Assembly: GCA_050943335.1 (NCBI GenBank)
Contig: JBMNOZ010000023.1
Span: 1-25,027, forward strand
Direction: 5' to 3'
DNA: 25,027 nucleotides
Source of the DNA: JBMNOZ01 sp050943335
Lineage (GTDB): Bacteria > Bacillota > Desulfitobacteriia > Desulfitobacteriales > Syntrophobotulaceae
Made by a program: the position numbers and the translations under genes. Shown here in pieces: positions 1 to 6,919 of this stretch (within the stretch, counting starts at the first letter, position 1; each line of letters starts with the position of its first letter). Below the pieces are notes generated by a model that was given only the letters and a program-made list of their open reading frames with translations, was not told the origin of the DNA and searched no databases.

Positions 1-29
1 AAACTTACGGTAGAATTAGAGTAGACCAT
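1..29 (-). CDS. Start of an unidentified leftward gene, cut by the window edge
   Basis: On the minus strand an ATG at 29-27 opens a frame that stays open for nine codons to the window edge (M-V-Y-S-N-S-T-V-S). A Shine-Dalgarno-like AAAGGAG lies nine bases upstream. Upstream of that are a promoter-like pair and a structured leader. The fragment is too short to assign to a family. In related genomes gyrB often follows remB in this direction, but these residues do not identify gyrB. It could also be a chance frame if the neighbouring hairpin is really a terminator for a rightward gene. Confidence 0.3.
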
Positions 30-87
30 CGGTTAAAACTCCTTTCTGGTTTGCTCATCACTTACCATTTTCGGAGTTGCCGATGGT
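25..87 (-). promoter_or_regulatory. Hairpin burying the SD and start codon of the left-edge gene, or a plus-strand terminator
   Basis: ACCATCGG (25-32) pairs with CCGATGGT (80-87), and AACTCC (37-42) pairs with GGAGTT (73-78). That gives 14 pairs around a 30-base loop. Read leftward, the GGAG Shine-Dalgarno core and the ATG of the edge gene are both inside the stem, as in translational attenuators. Read rightward, the stem is followed by TTTTTCCTTTTT and could be a terminator for a gene left of the window. The unusually long loop and the leftward promoter favour the first reading; the T tract favours the second. Confidence 0.45.
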
Positions 88-96
88 TTTTCCTTT

Positions 97-129
97 TTAC
101 TTTTGCGAACTTAATTGTACACTATCCAA
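97..129 (-). CDS. Possible 10-residue leader peptide
   Basis: Minus strand: AGGAGG at 140-135 is followed five bases later by TTG at 129, then ten codons (M-D-S-V-Q-L-S-S-Q-K) and a TAA ending at 97. The frame lies between a putative promoter and the hairpin at 25-87, which is where a ribosome-stalling leader peptide would sit. An overlapping seven-codon ATG frame starts directly after the AGGAGG but has no spacing. No known leader family is recognised, so this is a positional inference only. Confidence 0.25.
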   Translation of the reverse strand: MDSVQLSSQK

Positions 130-149
130 AACATCCTCCTAACCTTCTT

Positions 150-178
150 AGTATACAATAAAAGTTTATTTTTTACAA
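150..178 (-). promoter_or_regulatory. Leftward sigma-A-type promoter
   Basis: On the minus strand TTGTAA (178-173) and TATACT (155-150) are separated by 17 bases. This matches the -35 box at four of six positions and the -10 box at five of six. Transcription would begin near 143 and read through the small leader frame and the hairpin at 25-87. It lies downstream of the remB-side terminator, so it would drive a separate leftward unit. Confidence 0.5.
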
Positions 179-185
179 TTTCTAA

Positions 186-209
186 AGACCTCCCAGGGTG
201 GGGAGGTCT
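186..209 (-). terminator. Terminator of the dnaA-dnaN-recF-remB block
   Basis: AGACCTCCC (186-194) and GGGAGGTCT (201-209) form a perfect nine-pair stem with a six-base loop, 57 bases past the remB stop codon. In the leftward direction the stem runs into TTTAG, a short T tract; in the rightward direction there is none. The hairpin is strong but the T tract is weak, so termination may be partial. Confidence 0.6.
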
Positions 210-266
210 AACAGTTAAACAAGGAAAGGAACTTAAAAAATTTCGGTTTTCGTGTTCGTTTTTGAT

Positions 267-518
267 TTACATTGTTTCAATGATTGACCTCTTTTGCAGG
301 GTAACAGAAGATATCGGTGATAGATAAAATCCATCATCAGTAATAACTAAGGATTTCTCTTTATTTTCCTCCGAGATTAGACGAGCTTCACCTTTTTTTA
401 AAACATCATTTATTAGATTTTGAACTACTAGATTATTGTTCACTGTTGTTTCAAGGTCTAAGATGGCAATAATTTTATCCTTCCGAAGCATAAAATTATT
501 GCCGAGATGAAGAAACAT
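267..518 (-). CDS. remB: RemB-like extracellular matrix regulator (DUF370)
   Basis: This 83-residue protein matches the RemB/YaaB family (DUF370), found beside recF in many Firmicutes. In Bacillus subtilis the related small proteins RemA and RemB promote biofilm-matrix gene expression, and RemA binds DNA. The N-terminal M-F-L-H-L-G start and the I-I-A-I-L-D stretch at about residues 16-21 are characteristic. Its ATG overlaps the last base of the recF stop codon (TAATG), and AGGAGG sits inside the end of recF, so translation is probably coupled. It is the last gene of the leftward replication block. The family call is firm; the cellular role here is inferred. Confidence 0.85.
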   Translation of the reverse strand: MFLHLGNNFMLRKDKIIAILDLETTVNNNLVVQNLINDVLKKGEARLISEENKEKSLVITDDGFYLSPISSVTLQKRSIIETM

Positions 519-1615
519 TATTTTTCCCTCCTAATATTTCCGTCTACAACTCTATAAACAGCTTTTTCTTTAACAAAAACGTTTTCTTCAATTCCTGTCA
601 CTGTAATTATGGTCTGTTTTTGAGAATCTATATATTTCAATAGGAATTTTTGCCGCTGTTTGTCAAGCTCCGAAAGGACATCATCTAGGAGTAAAATTGG
701 ATATTCATCTTTCTCTTTTAATATTATTTCCATTTCTGCTAGCTTCAAACTTAAAACTATTGCTCTTAGCTGTCCCTGGGAAGCAAATGAGTTTGCCAAC
801 CTCCCATTGATGGTTATCTGTAAATCATCTCGGTGAGGGCCGACAATTACGGCCTTCCTTTCAATTTCTTTCGGTAACCGGTTTTCTAAAACTTCCGGAA
901 AAAGTCGCAAAGCGTCATTGAAATCTTTCCTACCTAGAGAAAGATAGGTTAAATCCAAATTATAATCCGCTGAAAATATTTCTTTAAAAATCGGCCGGCA
1001 AAATTTATTCAAAGATTCCGTTAAAAGGGCGCGGTTTAGAATTATTTTACTTCCTATCTCTATCAATTGTTGATTCCAGATATAAATTTGATTTTTTAAT
1101 ACTTCTATGTTTTTTTCCTTTTTCAGAAGAGTGTTTTTTTGTTTTATTATTTTTAGATAACGATTTAAAAGATAAATATGCCCTGGTTTTATCTGGGCCA
1201 ATAAATGATCCAGAAAACGCCTTCTTTCACTGGGCCCGCCTTTGATGATATTTAGGTCGTCAGGTGAAAAAAAAACTGCGTTTACTGCCCCGACATAATC
1301 GGAGAGGCGTTTGCAGGGGAGTTGATTTAATTTCATTATCTTTTTGCCTGGTTCATAATAGGCTTCCAGTCTAAGTAAACGCTCCTTAACTTGGCATAAA
1401 GCTTGCAAATAGAAATTTTTCGCTCCCAGAAAAATTAATTCACTTTCGTTTCTGACCCGATAAGATTTTCCTGTAATAAGATAATTGATACCTTCAAGAA
1501 TGTTGGTCTTTCCTTGCCCATTAGACCCGATAAGAACGTTAACACCATTTTGGAATTCTATTTCTTCCTCGACATAATTTCTAAAATTGAAAAGACTAAT
1601 TTTTTTTATTTCCAT
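518..1615 (-). CDS. recF: DNA replication and repair protein RecF
   Basis: RecF is an SMC/ABC-like ATPase that helps load RecA at single-strand gaps with RecO and RecR. The 365-residue length is normal. A Walker A motif GSNGQGKT lies at residues 30-37, an ABC signature SQGQLR at 279-284, and a Walker B/D-loop (ILLLDDVLSELD) at 307-318. It starts 19 bases after the dnaN stop with no clear Shine-Dalgarno sequence, so it may depend on coupling to dnaN. The small S4-domain gene yaaA that separates dnaN and recF in Bacillus is missing here. Confidence 0.97.
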   Translation of the reverse strand: MEIKKISLFNFRNYVEEEIEFQNGVNVLIGSNGQGKTNILEGINYLITGKSYRVRNESELIFLGAKNFYLQALCQVKERLLRLEAYYEPGKKIMKLNQLPCKRLSDYVGAVNAVFFSPDDLNIIKGGPSERRRFLDHLLAQIKPGHIYLLNRYLKIIKQKNTLLKKEKNIEVLKNQIYIWNQQLIEIGSKIILNRALLTESLNKFCRPIFKEIFSADYNLDLTYLSLGRKDFNDALRLFPEVLENRLPKEIERKAVIVGPHRDDLQITINGRLANSFASQGQLRAIVLSLKLAEMEIILKEKDEYPILLLDDVLSELDKQRQKFLLKYIDSQKQTIITVTGIEENVFVKEKAVYRVVDGNIRREK

Positions 1616-1634
1616 AATTCAAAGTAAATTCTAA

Positions 1635-2732
1635 TTAATTCCGAAGTGGGAGAACAAGGTATAGATAATCTTCTTCATTTTCGGGACGGAAAACACAGGG
1701 GTTGAAAGCGCCTGAGGTTTCCATAGTGACATTTTCGGCTTCTATTACTTTCAGCACATCAGTTATATATTTGGCATTGAAAGAAATCTCCACACCTTCC
1801 CCTTCTTGCTCAATATTGATCTGCTCTGAGATTTTACCCATTTCCGAGTGCTGGTTAATATTCAACATCGAGTTATCAATAGCAAAACGTACAGTATTGG
1901 TTTTTAAATAGTCATCCCTGGATAATAAAGAGGCTCTCTCTACAGTGTCTAATAAATTTCGGCTATTGACCACTAATTTGGTATGACAAGTTTGAGGAAT
2001 TACCTGTTTGTAGCTGGGAAACTGCCCTTCTATCAGTCTGGTTAAAATTTGGATGGAATCAAATTTAAATATAATCCGACCTTCATTGTATTGGATATTC
2101 AAGATTTGATCCTCATCTAATAACCTTAATACCTCCTGCATAGTCTTCGAGGGGATAATTCCCTTAAATTCCTTTTCGTTTCCTGGAATAACGGCTTTAT
2201 AAAAAGCTAAACGATGAGTATCCGTACTTACCAACGATATTTTTTCTTTTTCTATATGGAGAAGAACGCCGGTAAAAACTGGCCTAGTTTCTTCAGTCGC
2301 ACAGGCAAATACAGTTTTCCGAATCATATTAGTGAATAAGGAGGAGGATATTTCTATGTTCTCGGGAGAAGCTATTTCCGCTATTTCCGGATATTCTTCC
2401 GGGTCGTAACCATTGATTATAAAATTAGAATTATCGTAAAGTATTTCTACATTCCTATCCTTACTCTCGATTCGAATAGGGGTGTCCGGCAACTTTCTGA
2501 CTATTTCCGAAAACAACCTAGCCGGAAGAACCACTGCCCCTTGCTCCTCGATCTCTAAGGGTAAACTACAGCGAATCCCAATTTCTAAATCCGTTGCTTC
2601 AAACCATAAGAGATTATTTTCAGTGTGTAATCTGATTCCTTGCAGGATAGGAAGGGTGCTTTTGGACGAAATTGCCCGTTGTACAGTGTTTACTCCTTTA
2701 AGGAGATCTTCTTTTGTACATAGAATTTTCAT
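1635..2732 (-). CDS. dnaN: DNA polymerase III beta subunit (sliding clamp)
   Basis: The clamp encircles DNA as a dimer and tethers DNA polymerase III and repair factors. The 365-residue length fits three clamp domains (about 1-120, 128-245 and 247-365). It ends in the usual hydrophobic tail (Y-L-V-L-P-L-R-N). The start is supported by AGGAGG about six bases upstream of the ATG at 2732. It lies downstream of dnaA across an origin-type gap and upstream of recF, the standard bacterial order. The protein looks full length and intact. Confidence 0.98.
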   Translation of the reverse strand: MKILCTKEDLLKGVNTVQRAISSKSTLPILQGIRLHTENNLLWFEATDLEIGIRCSLPLEIEEQGAVVLPARLFSEIVRKLPDTPIRIESKDRNVEILYDNSNFIINGYDPEEYPEIAEIASPENIEISSSLFTNMIRKTVFACATEETRPVFTGVLLHIEKEKISLVSTDTHRLAFYKAVIPGNEKEFKGIIPSKTMQEVLRLLDEDQILNIQYNEGRIIFKFDSIQILTRLIEGQFPSYKQVIPQTCHTKLVVNSRNLLDTVERASLLSRDDYLKTNTVRFAIDNSMLNINQHSEMGKISEQINIEQEGEGVEISFNAKYITDVLKVIEAENVTMETSGAFNPCVFRPENEEDYLYLVLPLRN

Positions 2733-2934
2733 TATTTCCTCCTATTTATTCCAAACGAGTAATATTTTTAAGTTATTAATAATAAGATATTAATTTAGCA
2801 GTATTAGTAATAGTATACCGTATAAAATTGTGGATATTTTATTCCAATGCTTTTCCTGGAGAAAATTTTCAAGTTAATAGTTTTTTAATTGTTTGTTAAA
2901 ACTCTGTAGATAGATTTTAGTCTCATGTGGATTT
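2733..2934 (-). other. oriC, dnaA-dnaN part: DnaA boxes, DnaA-trios and unwinding region
   Basis: Read leftward from the end of dnaA there are three DnaA-box-like sites: AAATCCACA (2934-2926), CTATCTACA (2913-2905) and ATATCCACA (2837-2829). A CGG patch (2820-2818) follows. Opposite-strand triplets TAG CAG TAT TAG TAA TAG at 2796-2813 have the central A and flanking bases of DnaA-trios. An AT-rich stretch (2738-2795) then leads to the dnaN ribosome-binding site. This matches the order of the B. subtilis basal unwinding system in the same gap. None of the three boxes is a perfect TTATCCACA. Confidence 0.8.
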
Positions 2935-4263
2935 AATCTTATTAATAATATCTTCAATACTTTTTTCTACGGAAGGATCATTTTTTTGCAGATCACTTAT
3001 TTTATCGTAGGCATGAATTACAGTAGTGTGGTCTCGCCCGCCAAATTCTTCTCCGATTTGAATTAAAGGCTGATCAGTTAATTCCCGGCACAGAAACATA
3101 GCGACTTGGCGCGGAAATGAAACCGCACGAGTGCGTTTTTTAGCTTTTAGTTCTTGGATAGATATTTTGTAATGTTCGGCCACTACTTTTTGAATAAGTT
3201 CAATTGTAATTACCTTTTGATTTTGCTGAGGAATCATGTCCTTGAGTATTTCTTCCGCTAGATCTTTGGTGATAGGTTGATTAGTAAGGGCGCCGTAGGC
3301 GGTAATTTTACTTAAAGCCCCTTCTAATTCTCGAATATTAGATTGAATATGGGAAGCGATAAAGGTAATTATTTCATCGGGGACAACGATATCCTCCAAT
3401 TCCGCCTTTTTCCTCAGAATAGCTATTCTAGTCTCATAGTCGGGAGGGATAATATCAGTTGTAAGTCCCCATTCAAATCGGGAACGAAGTCTTTCTTCTA
3501 AAGTCGGTATTTCTTTTGGCGGCCGGTCAGAAGAAATTATTATCTGTTTATTTGCTTCATACAAAGTATTAAAGGTGTGGAAAAATTCTTCCTGGGTTGC
3601 TTCTTTACCGGCTAAAAACTGAATATCGTCAATCAGTAGCACATCGATTTTTCTATAAGTATTGCGAAATTCCACCTGTCTCTCATAGCGAATGGAATCA
3701 ATAAGCTCATTAGTAAACTGTTCACCGGTCACATAAAGAAGTTTCAAATTCGGGAAATTTCTACATATAACATGGCTAATGGCGTGCATTAAGTGAGTTT
3801 TTCCTAAACCGCTACCTCCATAGACAAAAAGGGGATTATAGGATTTGGCAGGGGATTCTGCTACTGCCAAAGCAGCAGCATGAGCGAATCTATTACCATT
3901 TCCGATTACGAAAGTATCAAAAGTATATTTTGGGTTTAAAAAATAGGGTAAGATCCCGAAACTAGTTTTAGAGGATTGAAAAGGTGGAATATTCCCGGGA
4001 TTATCGTGGTCAACAACAAAGGATAAAGAAACGGGAACATTTAAATAGTTTTGGACTGTAGATTTTATTAGATTGGCATATCTGCTTTCCAGCCAATCCT
4101 TAGCAAATTCATTAGGAACATTTATTGTGAGACTGTTATTGGAGAAATCAACTAAGTGGGTAGATGATAACCAAGTTTCAAAGCTTTCTTTAGAGAGCTC
4201 TTTTTTAAGTTTTTCTAAAATGTTATCCCAAAACGTTTCTAAATATATAGTATTAGGAGACAT
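2923..4263 (-). CDS. dnaA: Chromosomal replication initiator DnaA
   Basis: DnaA binds origin boxes, opens the duplex and helps load DnaB. I start it at the ATG at 4263 (446 residues). GGGGAGG at 4276-4270 is six bases upstream of that ATG but directly abuts an in-frame TTG at 4269, which is therefore unlikely. N-terminal domain I is followed by a linker (about 80-110) and the AAA+ domain, with Walker A GGSGLGKTH at 149-157 and Walker B LLIDDIQ at 209-215. The DNA-binding domain carries the signature GGRDHT at 408-413. DnaA boxes lie on both sides of the gene, suggesting self-regulation. Confidence 0.98.
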   Translation of the reverse strand: MSPNTIYLETFWDNILEKLKKELSKESFETWLSSTHLVDFSNNSLTINVPNEFAKDWLESRYANLIKSTVQNYLNVPVSLSFVVDHDNPGNIPPFQSSKTSFGILPYFLNPKYTFDTFVIGNGNRFAHAAALAVAESPAKSYNPLFVYGGSGLGKTHLMHAISHVICRNFPNLKLLYVTGEQFTNELIDSIRYERQVEFRNTYRKIDVLLIDDIQFLAGKEATQEEFFHTFNTLYEANKQIIISSDRPPKEIPTLEERLRSRFEWGLTTDIIPPDYETRIAILRKKAELEDIVVPDEIITFIASHIQSNIRELEGALSKITAYGALTNQPITKDLAEEILKDMIPQQNQKVITIELIQKVVAEHYKISIQELKAKKRTRAVSFPRQVAMFLCRELTDQPLIQIGEEFGGRDHTTVIHAYDKISDLQKNDPSVEKSIEDIINKIKST

Positions 4264-4527
4264 TCTCAACCTCCCCTGTATGTAATTACATTGCTATTCG
4301 GTAAAATATTCACAAAACTCTTATTCTTGTGGATAAAAAAGCACCCATATTCCAGTAAAAAATTTCTTTTAGAACATAGTGCAAATACTTAAAAGGCAAA
4401 ATAATCATAACAATTTTTACAAGGGATATCAACAATTATTCTGAGAATCCCCATCTTTATCCCCAGGCTTCAAAAGTTATTAACATTGTTGAGAAAGCTC
4501 CTATCCTGCTCGTAAAATGCAATTTCC
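4264..4527. other. oriC, dnaA-rpmH part with DnaA boxes
   Basis: This AT-rich gap between divergent dnaA and rpmH has one perfect DnaA box (TTATCCACA on the minus strand, 4336-4328). A one-mismatch box TTATCCCCA is at 4457-4465, and weaker candidates are at 4426-4434 and 4477-4485. An eight-base inverted repeat TCAACAAT/ATTGTTGA (4429-4436, 4485-4492) brackets the one-mismatch box. The box count looks lower than in Bacillus. No coding frame is supported. Together with the dnaA-dnaN gap it forms a bipartite origin. Confidence 0.75.
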
Positions 4528-4557
4528 TTGACACGGTAAAAAGAATTAGAGTATAAT
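4528..4557 (+). promoter_or_regulatory. Promoter of rpmH
   Basis: TTGACA (4528-4533) and TATAAT (4552-4557) are both perfect consensus boxes, separated by 18 bases, 63 bases before the rpmH start. It opens the rightward arm of origin genes. Confidence 0.9.
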
Positions 4558-4620
4558 TTTTTGTAACCTTAAAATAAATCATTTATTTTCTAGGTGTATC
4601 ATATTTAGGGGGTGCTAGAT

Positions 4621-4755
4621 TTGAAAAGAACGTATCAGCCAAAGGTGCGTCGACATAAAAAAGTACATGGATTTTTACAAAGAATGAAAACCACAGCCGG
4701 TAGAAGAGTAATAAAGCGTCGTCGTTCAAAAGGGCGTAAGAAGTTAGCCGTCTAA
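4621..4755 (+). CDS. rpmH: 50S ribosomal protein L34
   Basis: The protein has 44 residues and begins M-K-R-T-Y-Q-P-K. It is very basic and ends with the R-R-R-S-K-G-R-K-K-L family tail, the usual L34 length and pattern. It starts at TTG (4621), five bases after AGGGGGTG. It follows a consensus promoter and is followed by a strong hairpin before rnpA, the conserved rpmH-rnpA arrangement next to oriC. Confidence 0.97.
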   Translation: MKRTYQPKVRRHKKVHGFLQRMKTTAGRRVIKRRRSKGRKKLAV

Positions 4756-4779
4756 GGCCGCATTTTTGTGGCCTTTTTT
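4754..4779 (+). terminator. Hairpin terminator or attenuator between rpmH and rnpA
   Basis: AAGGCCGCA (4754-4762) pairs with TGTGGCCTT (4767-4775), nine pairs including one G-T, with a TTTT loop and a run of Ts through 4779. The stem overlaps the rpmH stop codon. No separate rnpA promoter is obvious, so this hairpin probably trims readthrough, giving more L34 than RNase P protein. Confidence 0.75.
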
Positions 4780-4819
4780 GTACTTAGTATTTTGGCCTCT
4801 TAATATTTTAGGAGGAAAC

Positions 4820-5155
4820 ATGCTTCAAAAAAAATTTAGACTGCGAAAGAAATCTGATTTTTCCAGGGTATTTTCAGGTCAGTTAAGTTATGCTTCTAAA
4901 TTTGCTGTTATATATATTCTTAAGGGTAGGCCTTTGAAATTTGGATTTGTCGCCTCCAAAAAAATCGGAAATGCCGTTAAGAGAAATCGAGCAAAGAGAC
5001 TGCTGAGGGAAGCAGTCCGACTTAATATGAGTAAAATCAAGGGCGAAAATCAGATGATTTTTATTGCTCGAAAATCTATTCTAAAGGCTAGTTTGCCGGA
5101 TGTGGAGAAAGAAATTATTAAAATCTGGCGCAAAGCAGGAGTTTATAATGAGTAG
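4820..5155 (+). CDS. rnpA: Ribonuclease P protein component
   Basis: RnpA is the protein subunit of RNase P, which trims tRNA 5' ends. I start it at the ATG at 4820 (111 residues) because AGGAGG lies four bases upstream; an in-frame ATG at 4766 has no ribosome-binding site and lies in the rpmH terminator. The N-terminus is the typical L-R-K-K-S-D-F. The RNR signature (VKRNRAKRLLREAVR) lies at about residues 52-66. It overlaps yidD through an ATGAGTAG junction. Confidence 0.97.
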   Translation: MLQKKFRLRKKSDFSRVFSGQLSYASKFAVIYILKGRPLKFGFVASKKIGNAVKRNRAKRLLREAVRLNMSKIKGENQMIFIARKSILKASLPDVEKEIIKIWRKAGVYNE

Positions 5156-5375
5156 GATTCTTGAATTCTTGGGAAAAATAGTAACAAATTTGGTTCGAAT
5201 TTATCAATTAACTATTTCCCCCTTATTGCCTAGAAGCTGCAGGTTCTATCCTACCTGTTCTGATTATGCGATACAAGCGATTTCAAAGTATGGTATAATT
5301 AAAGGCATGGGAAAAACCTTGATTAGAATATTAAAATGCCACCCTTTCCATCCAGGTGGATATGATCCTGTTTAA
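5148..5375 (+). CDS. yidD: Membrane protein insertion efficiency factor YidD
   Basis: YidD is a small membrane-associated protein that assists YidC-dependent membrane insertion. The 75-residue frame contains the family motifs CRFYPTCSDYA and KCHPFHPGGYDPV. I start it at the ATG at 5148, which overlaps the rnpA stop and has AGGAG at 5137-5141; the longer upstream in-frame start lies inside rnpA. The TAA stop is immediately followed by the yidC ribosome-binding site, so rnpA, yidD and yidC are a tight operon. Confidence 0.95.
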   Translation: MSRILEFLGKIVTNLVRIYQLTISPLLPRSCRFYPTCSDYAIQAISKYGIIKGMGKTLIRILKCHPFHPGGYDPV

Positions 5376-5386
5376 GGAGGGTTCAT

Positions 5387-6217
5387 GTGTCTATATTCGT
5401 TGATGGGATGACTAAGATACTTGAATATTTTTTCAAGTTTGCTACTTTTATCGGTTGGCCCTCTTGGGGAGTAGCAATAATTTTATTTACTATAGTCGTT
5501 AAAATAATTCTTTACCCCTTGACATTAAAACAAATGATATCAATGCGGAAAACAGCCGCTTTACAGCCTAAATTAAGAGAACTGCAAAAAAAATACGGTC
5601 ATGATAAACAAAAACTTAATCAAAAAACTACGGAATTGTTTAGCGAAGAAAGAGTTAATCCTTTTGCCGGATGTTTTCCTTTATTAATACAGTTACCAAT
5701 TTTATGGCTAGTTTACAGAACTTTATGGAAGTTTCCTTATGGCGATGATCCTAGTGTTATGTTTTTAGGATTTAATGTCTCTGTGGCTTATGGATTCAAA
5801 CTATCTTACCATTTGATTTTGCCGCTCATCGCTGCACTAACTACTTATTTAATGACCAAAGTAACTATGATGATGAATCCTACGCCAAGCGGGAGCGATG
5901 GGATTGCAGCTAGTGCTCAACAAACTCAGAAAATAATGTTGTACATTATGCCTTTTTTTCTAGCCTATATAGTTATTACCCTTCCTTCCGGTCTGGGACT
6001 TTACATTGTAACAATGAACATTATGTCTATTTTGCAAACAATTTATATCCATAAAGTAGTGTTTAAAAATGAAGACAAGGTTGCTGGGGAACAAAAAAGC
6101 GTTAAAGAAAAAAGCAGTGTAAAAACTAAAAAAAAGTCTCAAGGGGATACTAAAGAAAAACCCAGAGAAAAAGTAAAAGGAAGCAAAGAAAAGAGAAAAG
6201 GAAAAACCGGAAAATAA
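5387..6217 (+). CDS. yidC: Membrane protein insertase YidC/Oxa1
   Basis: YidC inserts and folds membrane proteins with or without the Sec translocon. The start is GTG at 5387, five bases after AAGGAGGG; the ATG two bases earlier is out of frame. The 276-residue protein has about five hydrophobic segments (near 15-45, 95-113, 125-155 and 183-220). Lys39 sits where the conserved groove arginine or lysine is expected (VVKIILYPLTLKQ). The last 50 residues are lysine-rich, consistent with ribosome binding. There is no lipobox cysteine, unlike B. subtilis SpoIIIJ and YqjG. Confidence 0.96.
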   Translation: MSIFVDGMTKILEYFFKFATFIGWPSWGVAIILFTIVVKIILYPLTLKQMISMRKTAALQPKLRELQKKYGHDKQKLNQKTTELFSEERVNPFAGCFPLLIQLPILWLVYRTLWKFPYGDDPSVMFLGFNVSVAYGFKLSYHLILPLIAALTTYLMTKVTMMMNPTPSGSDGIAASAQQTQKIMLYIMPFFLAYIVITLPSGLGLYIVTMNIMSILQTIYIHKVVFKNEDKVAGEQKSVKEKSSVKTKKKSQGDTKEKPREKVKGSKEKRKGKTGK

Positions 6218-6235
6218 GCACTGGAGGATTACATA

Positions 6236-6877
6236 ATGAAGGTTGTAGAAAAAACTGGTAGGACTGTAGATGAAGCGGTTGAGTCCTGCTTGCTTGAGCT
6301 GGGAGCGGAAAAAGATCAAGTTTCTATTGAAATTCTGGAAGAACCGGGGAGGAAAGGTTTATTCGGTTTGTTCGGCCAGAAACCAGCCCGCGTAAGAGTC
6401 ATTTATAATGCTGATCCAAGTTCTATAGCTTGTAAATTTTTGCGAGAACTTATTGCTGCCATGAACGTTAATGCGGATTTTGAGGTTTTTCATCGGGACG
6501 ATCATATTTTAATTAATATTACCGGCTCTGATTTAGGAATTCTTATCGGGCGTCGGGGTGATACTTTAGAAGCGATTCAATTTTTAACCGGTTTAGCGGT
6601 AGCTAGAAAAGCAGTTGACAAGACAAGAATTGTTATTGATATCGAAGGTTATCGAAAACGAAGAGAAGAAACACTGATAAAACTGGCAAAAAGATTAGCG
6701 GAAAAGGTAAAAAGAACAGGCACTCGAATTGTTTTGGAACCGATGAGCCCCCAGGAACGAAGGATTATCCATACCGCTCTGCAAGGGGAGTATAAAATTT
6801 TGACTTTTAGCGAGGGGGAAGAACCTAACCGGCGAGTGGTTATTTCCTTAAAACGTAGTAGCAAGGACGTATCTTAG
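6236..6877 (+). CDS. jag: RNA-binding protein Jag (KhpB), Jag-N/KH/R3H
   Basis: The 213-residue protein has the Jag N-terminal domain (about 1-50, with the G-R-K-G-L-F-G-L-F-G motif at 38-47). A KH domain follows (about 75-150, with the GRRG loop). A C-terminal R3H domain ends it (PMSPQERRIIHTAL near 175-190). Jag/KhpB binds RNA and influences cell division and envelope growth in some Firmicutes. TGGAGGAT precedes the ATG. It follows yidC by 18 bases, the classical spoIIIJ-jag pair. Confidence 0.95.
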   Translation: MKVVEKTGRTVDEAVESCLLELGAEKDQVSIEILEEPGRKGLFGLFGQKPARVRVIYNADPSSIACKFLRELIAAMNVNADFEVFHRDDHILINITGSDLGILIGRRGDTLEAIQFLTGLAVARKAVDKTRIVIDIEGYRKRREETLIKLAKRLAEKVKRTGTRIVLEPMSPQERRIIHTALQGEYKILTFSEGEEPNRRVVISLKRSSKDVS

Positions 6878-6895
6878 AGGGGGTAAACCCCTTTT
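6878..6895 (+). terminator. Short GC hairpin after jag, weak terminator candidate
   Basis: AGGGG (6878-6882) and CCCCT (6888-6892) pair around a five-base loop, followed by TTTTAATTTT. The five-pair stem starts one base after the jag stop codon. It is short for an efficient terminator and may only reduce readthrough into mnmE. Confidence 0.35.
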
Positions 6896-6919
6896 AATTT
6901 TCTATAGGGAGAGACCACA

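Noticed and set aside
25..87. Similarity of the left-edge hairpin closing sequence (CCGATGG) to cyclic-di-GMP-I riboswitches
   Set aside because: The conserved core of that riboswitch (tetraloop receptor, GCAAA and ligand-binding joints) is not visible on either strand.
115..327. Plus-strand 70-codon frame left of and overlapping remB
   Set aside because: It crosses the terminator hairpin and the antisense end of remB, has no ribosome-binding site, and resembles no family.
4261..4269. In-frame TTG start for dnaA at 4269
   Set aside because: It abuts the GGGGAGG ribosome-binding site with no spacing; the ATG at 4263 has normal spacing.
5960..6319. Minus-strand frame rich in Phe and Ser opposite the end of yidC
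   Set aside because: It is the antisense image of the lysine-rich YidC tail.
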